A stretch of DNA of 64,000 bases from JAKOWB01 sp038363005 (GCA_038363005.1 JBBQBI010000026.1:9154-73153), one strand, 5' to 3'. Shown: positions 43,167 to 52,116, counted from the first letter of the stretch. Notes: generated from the sequence alone by a model not told the origin. Numbers and translations: made by a program.

Positions 43167-44246
43167 ATGACCCTGGAGCTCTATCCGCGCGACTACCGTG
43201 CCTCGGCCGAGCGCTTCCGTGCTACCTGCGATGCCGCGGGGGCGCAGCGCTGGACCTATCCTCATCCGGAGCACCGGGGCCCGGCGAACGAGGCGCTGGC
43301 GACCGACGTCGCCTGGTTCGGCGCGCCGGATGCCGACCGCGTATTCCTCTTCACACTGGGGACCCACGGGCTCGAAGGCTTCTGTGGCTCCGCAATTTTG
43401 CAGCAATGGCTGGTGGCGCACCCAGAGGGCCCGCCGCCGGGCACCGCGCTGCTCGCGGTCCATGCCGTCAACCCCTGGGGTTTTGCGCATCTCAGCCGGA
43501 CCACCGAGAACAATGTCGACCTGAATCGCAATTTTCTGGATTTCTCTGGCGCGGAACTGCGGCCAAATCCGCTCTATGCCACTCTCCATCCCAGCCTCTG
43601 CCCCGACGACTGGACGCCGGAGACCATCGCCGCCGGCCGCGCCGCGCTAGAGGCCGCCAATGCGGAGCACGGCAAGCCGGCCGTCAGTGATGCCCTGGGG
43701 CGCGGTCAGTCGGAGTGCGCGGACGGCCTGTTCTACACCGGTCGTGGGCCGGAATGGTCGCACCGCACCATGATCGAGCTGCTGAACCGTCACCTGCCGG
43801 CGGGACGCGATGTCACCGCCATCGACCTGCACACCGGCCTGGGACCCTATGGTGAGCCGTATTTCCTATGCTTCCAGCCGCCTGACAGCGCCGGTTATGC
43901 CCGCGTCGCCGCGGCCTATGGCGAGGGCGTGCGCGCCGCGGACCGCTCCTTCCAGGGGGGCGTGCGCCCGCAGTACAAGGGGCTGTTGATCATGGCGCTC
44001 GGCCACCTGGTCACACACCGTCGCTTTGCCGGCCTGGTCATCGAGTTTGGCACCCGGCCGCACAACCAGGTGAAGGACTCCCTTCGCCTGGACCGGTGGC
44101 TGAAGTTCGGCCGGCCTAACCCGACCAACGATCGTGCTGCCCTCCAGGCGCAGGTGCTAGAGGACTATTGCCCGAGCGCCGAGACCTGGCGACGGAGCGT
44201 CCTGGCCGTCTCGAACGGTCTCCTGGACCGGGCCTTTGCCTTGTAG
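43167..44246 (+). CDS. DUF2817 (M14-like zinc carboxypeptidase fold) protein
   Basis: 359 residues. Motifs GTHGLEGFCG, NNVDLNRNF, IDLHTGLGPYGE and LVIEFGT correspond to the zinc ligands and catalytic Glu of M14/AspA-type enzymes. Should cleave an amide bond of a small substrate. Last gene of the cassette B/importer unit, 13 bases after the permease, with GAGGAG upstream of ATG 43167. It parallels the M14-like deacylase beside the first importer (5277-6368), a different branch of the same fold. Confidence 0.85.
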   Translation: MTLELYPRDYRASAERFRATCDAAGAQRWTYPHPEHRGPANEALATDVAWFGAPDADRVFLFTLGTHGLEGFCGSAILQQWLVAHPEGPPPGTALLAVHAVNPWGFAHLSRTTENNVDLNRNFLDFSGAELRPNPLYATLHPSLCPDDWTPETIAAGRAALEAANAEHGKPAVSDALGRGQSECADGLFYTGRGPEWSHRTMIELLNRHLPAGRDVTAIDLHTGLGPYGEPYFLCFQPPDSAGYARVAAAYGEGVRAADRSFQGGVRPQYKGLLIMALGHLVTHRRFAGLVIEFGTRPHNQVKDSLRLDRWLKFGRPNPTNDRAALQAQVLEDYCPSAETWRRSVLAVSNGLLDRAFAL

Positions 44247-44461
44247 GCAAGAAATGTCCAGGCGGCAGACCCTTGGGGCTGTTGCCCACAGATAGCTTGA
44301 AAATGCGCGCCCGCCCGGCCTCCCTGACTTCAGTGGCAATTAGGGGGTTTTGCACTAAGGCATGGCGATTGGGGCGGCCCATGTCCGCGGCCTGCCGTTT
44401 CGCCTCTATTGCGCTCATTGCCCGTGGCGCAGCCGTCCTTTGCAAGCAGCCGAAGGGAGTT
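44247..44461. other. Intergenic region, possible dispersed-repeat fragment
   Basis: No gene is supported. On the minus strand a short frame reads MSAIEAKRQAADMGR, which resembles phrases seen in dispersed intergenic repeats of alphaproteobacteria; this is from memory and low confidence. A small stem-loop (TTGCCT/AGGCAA) overlaps the end of the upstream gene but has no T-run. Confidence 0.25.
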
Positions 44462-44481
44462 AAACGAACAGACGTTCGTTT
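44462..44481. promoter_or_regulatory. Palindromic operator AAACGAAC-N4-GTTCGTTT (site 1)
   Basis: AAACGAACAGACGTTCGTTT has perfect 8-bp arms, 73 bases before the ligase start. A TAGATT (-10-like) lies at 44509-44514. TetR-family repressors of acyl-CoA catabolism often bind such ACGAAC/GTTCGT palindromes. Related sites lie at 46246 and 52101, all within the region around the TetR gene at 52163. Confidence 0.65.
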
Positions 44482-44553
44482 TTTTCGGCCCCCACACGTG
44501 CCCTCTGCTAGATTCCGCAGTAAGGCCGCGGAAAGCCAGCAGGGATGGAGCGC

Positions 44554-46194
44554 ATGAGTGGGATGATCGAGGATTACCTTGCCCTTCTGCCGGTGGGCCA
44601 GGAGGCGGCTCTGGGCTGTGTGCTGGAGGCACGCGCCGCGGCCCACCCGGCACACCCCTTCCTACGGCAGGGCGACAGCGTGTGGACCTACGACGCCTTG
44701 AATCGCGAGGCCAACCGCCTGGCGCGGGGGCTACTCGCCAAGGGCCTGCAACAAGGGGATCGCGTCGTGGTGATGATGCTGGGCAACCAGCCCCTCATCG
44801 TCACCTGGTTCGCGCTGGCCAAGGCCGGCGCCGTCGAGGTGCCGATCAACACGGCCTACAAGGGCGATATGCTGCGGCACCTGCTGCGCACCGCCCAGCC
44901 GCGCTTCATCATCGCCGATCCCGCCTACCTGCCGCAGCTGCGCGAGGCGCTGAGCGCGGTGGACGGACCCGTGTCGCTGGTGGTTAACGGCGAGTCGGCA
45001 CAGGCCGACGAAACTTCCTTGCAAGCCCTCGCACAAGTCCAGGCCGACAGCAATCTCGGTCTGGCCGTCAGCGGCCGGGATCCCTCCTGCGTGATCTTCA
45101 CCTCTGGCACCACCGGGCCCTCGAAAGGCGTGGTCATCAGCCATCGTCATCAGCTGTCCTTCGGCGTCTTCTTCGCCGAGATCAACGCGCTTACCGCCGA
45201 TGACGTCGCCTACAACTACCTGCCCTTCTTCCATATCGCGGCGAAGTTCCTGACCCTCGGCCCGCTGGTGGTGAACGCCCGTGTCGCGCTGGAGCCCGCC
45301 TTCAGCCTTTCGCGCTTCTGGCCCGACGTGCGGCGCTATGGCGCCACCATCTGCGTCGGCGTCGGTGGACTCTGCTACATGCTGCGCGGCCAGCCACCAC
45401 GGCCGGACGACGCCGACAACAGCCTGCGCGCGATCTACGCCGTGCCTGTCCCCGCCGAGTTCCAGGCCGAGTTCGAGCGGCGCTTCGGCCTGAAGTTGAT
45501 CGAAGGCTACGGCTCCACCGAGAGCAATCTCGTAGCCTTCAGTCGGCACGGCCAGACGCCGCCCGGTTCCTGCGGTCGGCCCAGCCCACATTTCGAGATC
45601 ACCATCCAGGACGCCGAGGGGCGCATCCTGCCGCCAGGCGAGTCTGGCGAGATCTGCGCGCGCAATCGCGCGGCGGATACCTTCCTGACCGGCTACCTCG
45701 GCCTGCCGGAGAAGACGCTGGAGCTGCAGCGTGACCTCTGGCTGCACACCGGCGACCGCGGCTTCCTGGACAAGGAGGGCTTCCTGTACTTCCAGGATCG
45801 CCTGAAGGACGCCATCCGTCGGCGCGGCGAGAACATCTCCTCCTTCGAGGTCGAGCGCCTGATCAACCAGCACCCGGCCGTCGCCGAGAGCGCCGTCGTC
45901 GCGCTACCCGCCGAGCTTGGCGAAGACGAGGTCAAGGCCGTGGTGGTGCTGAAGGCCGGCCAGCGGTTGGAGGCGCTGGAGCTGCTGCGCTTCTGCGTCG
46001 AAACCATGCCCTATTTCATGGTGCCGCGGTACATCGCCTTCCGCGAGGCCCTGCCCCGCACGCCGACGCAGAAGGTGCAGAAGGTCGAGCTGCGCAAGGA
46101 GGGCGTGACGGCGGACCTGTGGGACCGCGAGCTGGCTGGCTGGAGCGTCGGACGGGACGGCCTGCGCCAACGTCAGTTGGAGCCCGCACGATAA
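44554..46194 (+). CDS. Acyl-CoA ligase (AMP-binding)
   Basis: 546 residues. P-loop FTSGTTGPSKG, YGSTES, LWLHTGDRGFLDKEG, and the normal C-terminal lysine in TPTQKVQKVELR, unlike the cassette A and B ligases. Activates a carboxylate to acyl-CoA. Of clustered ATGs (44545, 44554, 44563) I chose 44554, with AGGGA at suitable spacing. First plus-strand gene under the palindromic operator; followed by the flavin monooxygenase gene with its own related operator. Confidence 0.92.
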   Translation: MSGMIEDYLALLPVGQEAALGCVLEARAAAHPAHPFLRQGDSVWTYDALNREANRLARGLLAKGLQQGDRVVVMMLGNQPLIVTWFALAKAGAVEVPINTAYKGDMLRHLLRTAQPRFIIADPAYLPQLREALSAVDGPVSLVVNGESAQADETSLQALAQVQADSNLGLAVSGRDPSCVIFTSGTTGPSKGVVISHRHQLSFGVFFAEINALTADDVAYNYLPFFHIAAKFLTLGPLVVNARVALEPAFSLSRFWPDVRRYGATICVGVGGLCYMLRGQPPRPDDADNSLRAIYAVPVPAEFQAEFERRFGLKLIEGYGSTESNLVAFSRHGQTPPGSCGRPSPHFEITIQDAEGRILPPGESGEICARNRAADTFLTGYLGLPEKTLELQRDLWLHTGDRGFLDKEGFLYFQDRLKDAIRRRGENISSFEVERLINQHPAVAESAVVALPAELGEDEVKAVVVLKAGQRLEALELLRFCVETMPYFMVPRYIAFREALPRTPTQKVQKVELRKEGVTADLWDRELAGWSVGRDGLRQRQLEPAR

Positions 46195-46245
46195 GGAGAA
46201 AATCTTCCCGATCTGCGCTGATGACAGGGCGCCATGCGTCGATTT

Positions 46246-46264
46246 AACCAAACAACTGTTCGTT
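46246..46264. promoter_or_regulatory. Imperfect operator related to site 1 (site 2)
   Basis: AACCAAACAACTGTTCGTT; its reverse complement AACGAACAGTTGTTTGGTT matches site 1 at the first nine bases and most later positions. It lies 77 bases before the luciferase-like gene; a TAGCCT (-10-like) follows at about 46284. Confidence 0.5.
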
Positions 46265-46340
46265 CGCTTTGCGCGCCTGCGCTAGCCTGAGCTGGCGCTT
46301 GCCGGGCAGCGCCGTTACAGCACTGAAAAGGGGAGAAAAC

Positions 46341-47633
46341 ATGAAATTCGGCATCTTCTACGAATTGCAGGTTCCCACCCCCTGGGACGAGCGGTCAGAC
46401 CAGCGCGTGTTCCACGAGGCGCTGGACCAGATCGAATTGGCCGACAAGCTGGGCATCGACTACGTCTGGGAGGTCGAGCATCACTTCCTCGAGGAGTACT
46501 CGCACTCCTCGGCACCGGAAGTCTTCCTCGCCGCTGCCTCGCAGCGCACCAAGAACATTCGTCTTGGCCATGGCGTGATGTTGATGTCGCCAAGCTACAA
46601 CCACCCCGCCCGCGCGGTCGAGCGCATCGCCACGCTGGACGTCGTGTCGAACGGCCGTGTCGAGTGGGGCACCGGGGAGTCCGCCACCGCCCTGGAGCTT
46701 GGCGGCTTCGAGATTCCGCCGGCCGAGAAGACCGCGATGTGGCAGGAGGCGACCGAGCAGGCCGCCGACATGCTGGCCATGACCCCCTACCCCGGCTTCG
46801 CCGGCAAGTATTTCTCCATGCCGGTGCGCAATATCGTGCCCAAGCCGATCCAGCGTCCGCATCCGCCCATGTGGGTTGCCTGCTCGCGCCGCGAAACGAT
46901 TCACCGCGCGGCGCGCCATGGCCTCGGTGCCCTCGCCTTCGCCTTCATCGAGCCGGAGCAGGCGGCGCACTGGGTGCAGGAGTACTACGACATCATCAAG
47001 TCGGACCAATGCGTGCCGATCGGCCACAGCGTCAATCCCAACATCGCCATCGTCAGCGGCTTCTCGATGCACGAGCACGAGCAGGAGGCGCTGCGCCGTG
47101 GCCTCGATGGCTTCAAGTTCTTCGGCTACTCGCTCGGCTACTACGCGGTCTATGGCCAGCACCGTCCCGGACGCTCGGAGGTCTGGAACAAGTTCCTGGA
47201 GATCAAGGACGGCATGAAGGAAACTGCCGGGCGCGGCGGTATCGGCACGCCAGACCAGGTCCGCGACGTGATGGCGCGCTACGAGAAGGTTGGCATCGAC
47301 CAGGTGATCCTTGTGCAGCAGAGCGGCAATAACAGCCACCAGCATATCTGCGAATCGCTGAAGCTCTTCGCCAGCAGCCTGCTGCCGGAATTCAAGGCGC
47401 GCGACGCCATCCGCCAGCAGGAGAAGGACGCTGAGCTGGCGCCCTTCATCGCCGCCGCCTTGGCGCGCAAGCAGCGCCGCCCGGCGCTGCCCGATGCCGA
47501 GGTGCCGACCGTCGACGCCTATGGCCGCGCCAAGGACCCCAGTGTCGGCGTGGCGCGCGCATCCGCCCTTGCCGACCGTGGCGGCGCCATCAACATTCCG
47601 CAGCAGGATCCGCACGCGCGCCAGCCGGAATAG
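46341..47633 (+). CDS. LLM-class (luciferase-like) flavin-dependent oxidoreductase
   Basis: 430 residues. N-terminal MKFGIFYELQVP, then YVWEVEHHFLEEYSHSSAPE, RLGHGVMLM, GRVEWGTGES and the C-terminal GTPDQVRDVMARYEKVGID are all typical of FMN/F420 TIM-barrel monooxygenases. It probably inserts oxygen (hydroxylation or Baeyer-Villiger) or oxidises its substrate with a reduced flavin from a separate reductase; the nitroreductase-like gene at 49040 could supply this. ATG 46341 with AAGGGGAG. Followed 10 bases later by an esterase, an arrangement fitting lactone formation then hydrolysis (inference). Confidence 0.91.
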   Translation: MKFGIFYELQVPTPWDERSDQRVFHEALDQIELADKLGIDYVWEVEHHFLEEYSHSSAPEVFLAAASQRTKNIRLGHGVMLMSPSYNHPARAVERIATLDVVSNGRVEWGTGESATALELGGFEIPPAEKTAMWQEATEQAADMLAMTPYPGFAGKYFSMPVRNIVPKPIQRPHPPMWVACSRRETIHRAARHGLGALAFAFIEPEQAAHWVQEYYDIIKSDQCVPIGHSVNPNIAIVSGFSMHEHEQEALRRGLDGFKFFGYSLGYYAVYGQHRPGRSEVWNKFLEIKDGMKETAGRGGIGTPDQVRDVMARYEKVGIDQVILVQQSGNNSHQHICESLKLFASSLLPEFKARDAIRQQEKDAELAPFIAAALARKQRRPALPDAEVPTVDAYGRAKDPSVGVARASALADRGGAINIPQQDPHARQPE

Positions 47634-47643
47634 GAGCCACCGC

Positions 47644-48585
47644 ATGCCACTGGAACCCGACGCCGCCAAGCTGCTGGAGGCAATCCGCACCGCCGGTTCG
47701 CCACTCGCCCTGACCACGCCGGCGGCCGCCCGCCAGCAATATGACCAGGCCCGTGCCAATGTCGCGTCACCACCGCCACCGGTCGGCCGCGTACGCAACA
47801 TCACTATTCCCGGCCCCGGTGGAGCCCCGCTCGCCCTGCGGCTCTATCGGCCGGATCAGGGCGATGAACCGCTGCCGACGCTGCTCTACTTCCACGGTGG
47901 CGGCTGGGTGCTGGGCAATCTCGAATCGCACGACTCTGTCTGCCGCGCCCTCACACTCCGCAGTGGCTTCGCCGTGCTGTCAGTCGACTATCGCCTGGCG
48001 CCGGAGCATCGCTTTCCCGCCGCCATCGAGGATGCCGAGGCGGCCCTCGCGTGGGTGCTGGCGGAGGGCCGGAACAACGGCATCGATCCGACCCGGCTGG
48101 CGGTGGGTGGCGACAGCGCCGGTGGCAACATCGCCGCCGCCTTCACGATCCTCGACCGCGATAGCGGTCACCCCAGGATCGGCTTCCAGCTCCTCATCTA
48201 CCCCGCGGTCGACTTCGGCCTGGACACGCCGTCGCAGCACGCCTTCGCCGAGGGCCACCTGCTGACCCGTGCCAACCAGGTCTGGTTTCACGAACAGTAT
48301 CTGCGTAGCGAGGCCGACCGGGCGGACTGGCGGGTGTCGCCACTGCGCGTGCCGGATGTCGCGGGGCTGCCGGCCGCCTTCATCCTGACCGCCGAGTACG
48401 ATCCCCTGCGCGACGAGGCCGAGGCCTATGCCGAGCGCCTGCGGCAGGCTGCTGTGCCGGTCACCTTGTGGCGCGTGCCGGGGCAGATCCACGGCTTCGT
48501 GGCGATGGGGCGGGTGATCGCCGGATCGGCGACAGCCTTGCAGCGATTGGGCGATGCGCTAGCCGCCAGCCCGGTTGCGCGCTAG
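47644..48585 (+). CDS. Alpha/beta hydrolase, hormone-sensitive-lipase (fold-3) family
   Basis: 313 residues. Oxyanion motif HGGGW (84-88), nucleophile S158 in GGDSAGG, D253 in EYDPLRDEA and H283 in QIHGF make a complete catalytic set. Cytoplasmic esterase or lactonase. Ten bases after the flavin oxidoreductase gene, so likely a two-gene unit. Its stop shares CTAG with the convergent SRPBCC gene. Confidence 0.93.
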   Translation: MPLEPDAAKLLEAIRTAGSPLALTTPAAARQQYDQARANVASPPPPVGRVRNITIPGPGGAPLALRLYRPDQGDEPLPTLLYFHGGGWVLGNLESHDSVCRALTLRSGFAVLSVDYRLAPEHRFPAAIEDAEAALAWVLAEGRNNGIDPTRLAVGGDSAGGNIAAAFTILDRDSGHPRIGFQLLIYPAVDFGLDTPSQHAFAEGHLLTRANQVWFHEQYLRSEADRADWRVSPLRVPDVAGLPAAFILTAEYDPLRDEAEAYAERLRQAAVPVTLWRVPGQIHGFVAMGRVIAGSATALQRLGDALAASPVAR

Positions 48586-49043
48586 GCGAGGCCGCGTCCC
48601 GCCGCCAGCCGCTCAGCGATGGCCTGCAGGCCGTCTTCGTAGATGCGATTGAAATGGCCGAGCCAGCGATCGGCACGGTCAGCGCGCGCGGTAAAGATCG
48701 CGGTCCAGAGCAGCCGCGTGTTGCCACCCGGCAGCGGCCAGAGGCGCGCCCGCGCCCGGTAGCTGTCGAGCGGAAGTCCGGACTCGACGTTGTAGTCGAT
48801 CCACCATTCGGCATCGTTGAGTCCGAGCAGCCGCTCGCGGCACAGGTTAGGCTTGGGGTGGCCGGTGACGATGCGCACCGCGCCGATGCGGTCCGCCGGC
48901 GCGCCCTCCTCCATCACCGAGGCGGCGGCCCAGGGATGCCAGTCGGCCAAGGCGTCGAAGCGGCGCAGGAAAGGCCAGACGGCTTCGACCGGATGCCGGT
49001 AGACTCGCTCGGCGACGACCTGGCGCTCGACGCTGTCGTTCAC
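48582..49043 (-). CDS. SRPBCC (START-like/polyketide cyclase) family protein
   Basis: 153 residues from a GTG start overlapping the nitroreductase stop (GTGA). Features of the helix-grip fold: VYRHPVEAVWPFLRRFDALADWHPW, AVRIVTGHPKPNLCRERLL and RLLWTAIFTARADRADRW. These proteins bind hydrophobic ligands and occasionally catalyse cyclisation or hydrolysis. Last gene of the minus-strand thiolase operon. Role unknown. Confidence 0.82.
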   Translation of the reverse strand: MNDSVERQVVAERVYRHPVEAVWPFLRRFDALADWHPWAAASVMEEGAPADRIGAVRIVTGHPKPNLCRERLLGLNDAEWWIDYNVESGLPLDSYRARARLWPLPGGNTRLLWTAIFTARADRADRWLGHFNRIYEDGLQAIAERLAAGRGLA

Positions 49044-49765
49044 AGGCTGTGCCAGCTGGTGAAGACCTCCACCGGCTCGCGCTCGGGCCGCAGCGCGTTG
49101 ACCGGCTCGGCCGGATCCTCCCACCCAAGCGCCATGCCGGCGATCAGTGCCTTGTCCTCGCCGACACCCAGGTGCCCGCGCACCACGTCGTGGAACCAGC
49201 ACCAGGCCGCCTGGGCACAGCTGTGCAGGCCGAAGCCGCGGGCCGCCACCATGACGTTCTGCAGGAACATGGCGACGTCGAGCCAGCTGCCGGTTTCCAG
49301 CTTCTTGTCGACGAAGAAGAACAGGCCGGTCGGCGCGCCGAAGAAGTCATAGTTGCGCGCGGTAAAGGCCCAGCTCGCCGCGCGGTCGCCCTTGGCGATC
49401 CCGGCGGCCTCATAGAGCGCCCAGCCGAGCTTGCGGCGCCGCGCCAGCCAGGGGTCCTCGAAGCGCTTCGGGTAGTAATAGTATTCCATGTGCGGGGCGT
49501 CATCGCGCTCCAGCCCCGGTTCGGCCGTGCGCTTGGCCAGTACCTCCGCGCAGATGCGGTCGCGCATCGCGCCCTGCACGACGTGCACCTCCCAGGGCTG
49601 CGTGTTGGTGCCGCTGGGCGCCCAGCGCGCCGCCGCCAGGATGCGCTCGATGGTGGCGCGCGGCACCTGCCTGGGCAGGTAGCCGCGCACCGAGCGCCGC
49701 GTCTCGATCGCCGCCAGGACAGGCGCGGCGGCCGCCGCCGCGCCCTGCTCGCTATCGCCGTCCAT
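49040..49765 (-). CDS. Nitroreductase-family FMN oxidoreductase
   Basis: 241 residues. IETRRSVRGYLPRQVPRATIERIL and AARWAPSGTNTQPWEVHVV are the FMN-binding start of the family; GFGLHSCAQAAW and GMALGWEDP occur later. Could reduce a nitro, enone or quinone group, or supply reduced flavin to the luciferase-like enzyme at 46.3 kb. ATG 49765 overlaps the stop of the CMD gene, and its stop overlaps the SRPBCC start. Confidence 0.92.
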   Translation of the reverse strand: MDGDSEQGAAAAAAPVLAAIETRRSVRGYLPRQVPRATIERILAAARWAPSGTNTQPWEVHVVQGAMRDRICAEVLAKRTAEPGLERDDAPHMEYYYYPKRFEDPWLARRRKLGWALYEAAGIAKGDRAASWAFTARNYDFFGAPTGLFFFVDKKLETGSWLDVAMFLQNVMVAARGFGLHSCAQAAWCWFHDVVRGHLGVGEDKALIAGMALGWEDPAEPVNALRPEREPVEVFTSWHSL

Positions 49766-50565
49766 CAGGTGAAAGAGATCTTCAGTGGCTGGCCGGCCTT
49801 GGCCAGCTCGTCCATGAGCACCGGCACGCCCACTGTGCAGGTGTGCATGCCGAGCACCGAGGTAAGCTGATAGACCTCCATGATCTCCTCCTTCGTGGCG
49901 CCGTACTTCAGCGCATTCTGGATGTGAATCCTGAGGCCCGGTTCATAGAGGTGCGTGGTCGAGGCGTCGATGGCGATGTAGATGAATTCCTTCACCTTCG
50001 GATCCAGCACACCGGGCGTCCAGGGGATCGAGGAGAAACGCAGGTAGGCCTCGAAGAACTCTGGCGCCAGCGACAGCAGGCCATCCCAGAAGGCGTTCCA
50101 GTAGCCGCGGTTTTTCTGGAAGGTGGCCTTCAGCTCCTGCTGGCGCGGCGTCAGCTCGATCTCCAGCTCCTTGCCCTTGCCAGCCTTGCGCATCTCGTCC
50201 AGCAGCGCCGGCATGCCCAGCGTCATGGTGTGCATGCCGAGCACGGAGGTCAGCTGGTAGACCTCCATGATCTCCTCCTTCGTCGCGCCGTACTTCAGCG
50301 CGTTCTGGATATGGATGCGCAGGCCAGGCTCGTAGAGGTGCGTGGTCGAGGCGTCGATGGCGATGTAGATGAACTCCTTCACTTTGGGTTCCAGCACACC
50401 GGGCGTCCAGGGGATCGAGGAAAAGCGCAGATAGGCCTCGAAGAAGTCCGGCGCCATTTCCAGCAGGCCGTTCCAGAAGTCGTCCCAATAGCCGCGGTTC
50501 TTCACGAAGGTGGCCTTGAGCTGCTGCTTGCGGGCCGCTTGGTCGGGCTTGGACTCGGCGTTCAT
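49765..50565 (-). CDS. Carboxymuconolactone decarboxylase-like protein with two tandem near-identical domains
   Basis: 266 residues made of two copies of one roughly 120-residue domain (about 13-132 and 141-262). The core, from AIDASTTHLYEPGLRIHIQN through ALKYGATKEEIMEVYQLTSV to LGMHT, is identical in both. The fold matches the CMD/AhpD family (GATKEEI helix), but the redox CxxC is absent (ASTTHLY instead), so thiol peroxidase activity is unlikely. DNA of the copies differs at many silent sites. ATG 50565 with GGGGAG; overlaps both neighbours. Function unknown. Confidence 0.88.
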   Translation of the reverse strand: MNAESKPDQAARKQQLKATFVKNRGYWDDFWNGLLEMAPDFFEAYLRFSSIPWTPGVLEPKVKEFIYIAIDASTTHLYEPGLRIHIQNALKYGATKEEIMEVYQLTSVLGMHTMTLGMPALLDEMRKAGKGKELEIELTPRQQELKATFQKNRGYWNAFWDGLLSLAPEFFEAYLRFSSIPWTPGVLDPKVKEFIYIAIDASTTHLYEPGLRIHIQNALKYGATKEEIMEVYQLTSVLGMHTCTVGVPVLMDELAKAGQPLKISFT

Positions 50566-50918
50566 GGCGTGCTCTCCCCTTTTCCGTTAGTTGACGTTTC
50601 GAAGCCGAACAGCGCGGCGCCGTGGCTGGCGCCAACGATGGCTAGTTCCCGACCGATCGGGTCGGCTGGCAGCGCGCCGGCGATGCGCCCCGTCAGGCGC
50701 GGGCCGTCATCGAGCTGCGCCACCGCGACGACATAGGGGCCCTCGATCGGCACGCCCTTGGGTGGTCGACGGATGGCGGTGAAGGCGACCAGCCGGCCGC
50801 GCCCACTGCCGGCCAGGGGCTCCAGCCGTTCGCCCAGGCAGGCGGGACAGAGGCTGCGGGGCGCGACGTCCAGATGGCCGCAGTCGGCGCAGCGCAGCAG
50901 GGGCATGAAAGTTTCCAT
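50562..50918 (-). CDS. DUF35-type Zn-ribbon/OB-fold protein
   Basis: 118 residues. Zinc ribbon CADCGHLDVAPRSLCPAC and OB-fold (GRGRLVAFTAIRRPP, GPYVVAVAQLDDGPRLTGRI). One base after the thiolase stop, so a likely partner of that thiolase, as in cassettes A and B. Its stop overlaps the CMD gene start (ATGA). Confidence 0.9.
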   Translation of the reverse strand: METFMPLLRCADCGHLDVAPRSLCPACLGERLEPLAGSGRGRLVAFTAIRRPPKGVPIEGPYVVAVAQLDDGPRLTGRIAGALPADPIGRELAIVGASHGAALFGFETSTNGKGESTP

Positions 50919-50919
50919 C

Positions 50920-52083
50920 TCAGGCCCCCAGCGCGCGCAGCAGCGAGACGGTGCAGGCCACGCCGGTGCCGCCCAGGTTGTGGGTCATGCCGATCCGCGC
51001 GCCCTTCACCTGGTTCGGATGCCGGCCGCGCAGCTGCTGCACGATCTCGTAGACCTGGCCGATCCCAGTGGCACCGACCGGATGGCCCTTGGCCAGTAGA
51101 CCGCCCGAAGGGTTGATCGCCACCTCGCCGTCAACCGCGGTGCGGCCCTCGCCGGCCCAGGCGGCGCCCTGACCACGCGGCACCAGACCCAGGTCCTCGC
51201 TATCGATGATCTCGGCGGCGGAGAAGCAGTCGTGCAGTTCGACCACGTCGACCGCGTCGGGGCGCAGCCCAGCGGTCGCGAAGGCCTGGGCCGCAGCGGC
51301 GGTGGTGGCGTCGAAGGAAGTCAACGAAGGGTGCCCGGCGATGCGCGCCGCACCGCGTGTCTGCGCCACCGCCAGCACTTGCACCGCGGGCGCCTTGGCA
51401 TGGCGCGCCAGGTCGGCGCGCGTCACCAGCAGCGCGGCGGCGCCGTCGCTGACCGGGCAGCAGTCGAACAGGGTCAGCGGGTCGGCGATCATCGGCGACT
51501 GGATGATCTCGTCGTCGCCTACTAGGGCGCCCATCTGCGCCAACGGGTTCTTCAGCCCATTCGCCTTGTTCTTGCGCACCACCGCCGAGAGCTGCGCACG
51601 CGTGGCCCCGGTGGCGGCGCCATACTCGCGCCAGGCCAGGGCGAAGAGACCGGGAAAGGTCAGGCCGCTCATGCCATCGCTCGCATTGTCCATGGCGCAG
51701 TTCAAGGCAGAGGTGACCTCCGCCGTGCTGGCGTGCGTCATCTTCTCGACGCCGACAGCCAGCGCGGCCTCGCAGGCGCCAGAGGCAACCGCCAGGCAGG
51801 CGTGACGAAAGGCGATACCGCCCGAGGCGCAGGCGCCCTCGACCTTGGTGCAGGGCACCTGCGGCAGGCCCAGCGCATCGGCCAGCAGCCCGGCCAGCAC
51901 CTCCTGCCCGGTCAGCACCCCGCCGACGAAGTTGCCAAGGTAGACCGCGCCGATGCGCGTCCGATCGATGCCGGACTCCAGAATGGCCTGGCGGGCGGCC
52001 TGCACGGCCAACGGCAGCGGCCCGATGCCCTCGTGCTTGCCGAAGCGGGTGGAACCCACACCGGCGATCACCAGATCCTGCAT
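50920..52083 (-). CDS. Thiolase (SCP2-type acetyl-CoA acyltransferase)
   Basis: 387 residues with the full catalytic set: Cys85 in EGACASGG, ELHDCFS and GLLAKGHPVGATG. Unlike the cassette A and B proteins this is a canonical thiolase, which should cleave 3-ketoacyl-CoA. ATG 52083 with AAGGAGAAG. First gene of a five-gene minus-strand operon; a palindrome (site 3) lies just upstream. Confidence 0.93.
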   Translation of the reverse strand: MQDLVIAGVGSTRFGKHEGIGPLPLAVQAARQAILESGIDRTRIGAVYLGNFVGGVLTGQEVLAGLLADALGLPQVPCTKVEGACASGGIAFRHACLAVASGACEAALAVGVEKMTHASTAEVTSALNCAMDNASDGMSGLTFPGLFALAWREYGAATGATRAQLSAVVRKNKANGLKNPLAQMGALVGDDEIIQSPMIADPLTLFDCCPVSDGAAALLVTRADLARHAKAPAVQVLAVAQTRGAARIAGHPSLTSFDATTAAAAQAFATAGLRPDAVDVVELHDCFSAAEIIDSEDLGLVPRGQGAAWAGEGRTAVDGEVAINPSGGLLAKGHPVGATGIGQVYEIVQQLRGRHPNQVKGARIGMTHNLGGTGVACTVSLLRALGA

Positions 52084-52100
52084 CTCGCTTCTCCTTTAGC

Positions 52101-52116
52101 AAACAGACGACTGTTT
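52101..52116. promoter_or_regulatory. Palindrome AAACAG-N4-CTGTTT (site 3)
   Basis: AAACAGACGACTGTTT, 18 bases upstream of the thiolase start and 47 bases downstream of the TetR stop. It shares the word AACAGACG with site 1 at 44462. Placed to block the thiolase operon promoter. Confidence 0.5.

Noticed and set aside
44235..44252. Stem-loop TTGCCT/AGGCAA as a terminator for the cassette B operon
   Set aside because: Six-bp stem overlapping the stop codon and no T-run after it.
44116..44655. Minus-strand 179-codon frame as a gene
   Set aside because: It spans the end of the DUF2817 gene, the operator and the start of the ligase, with low-complexity composition and no family features beyond one short repeat-like phrase.
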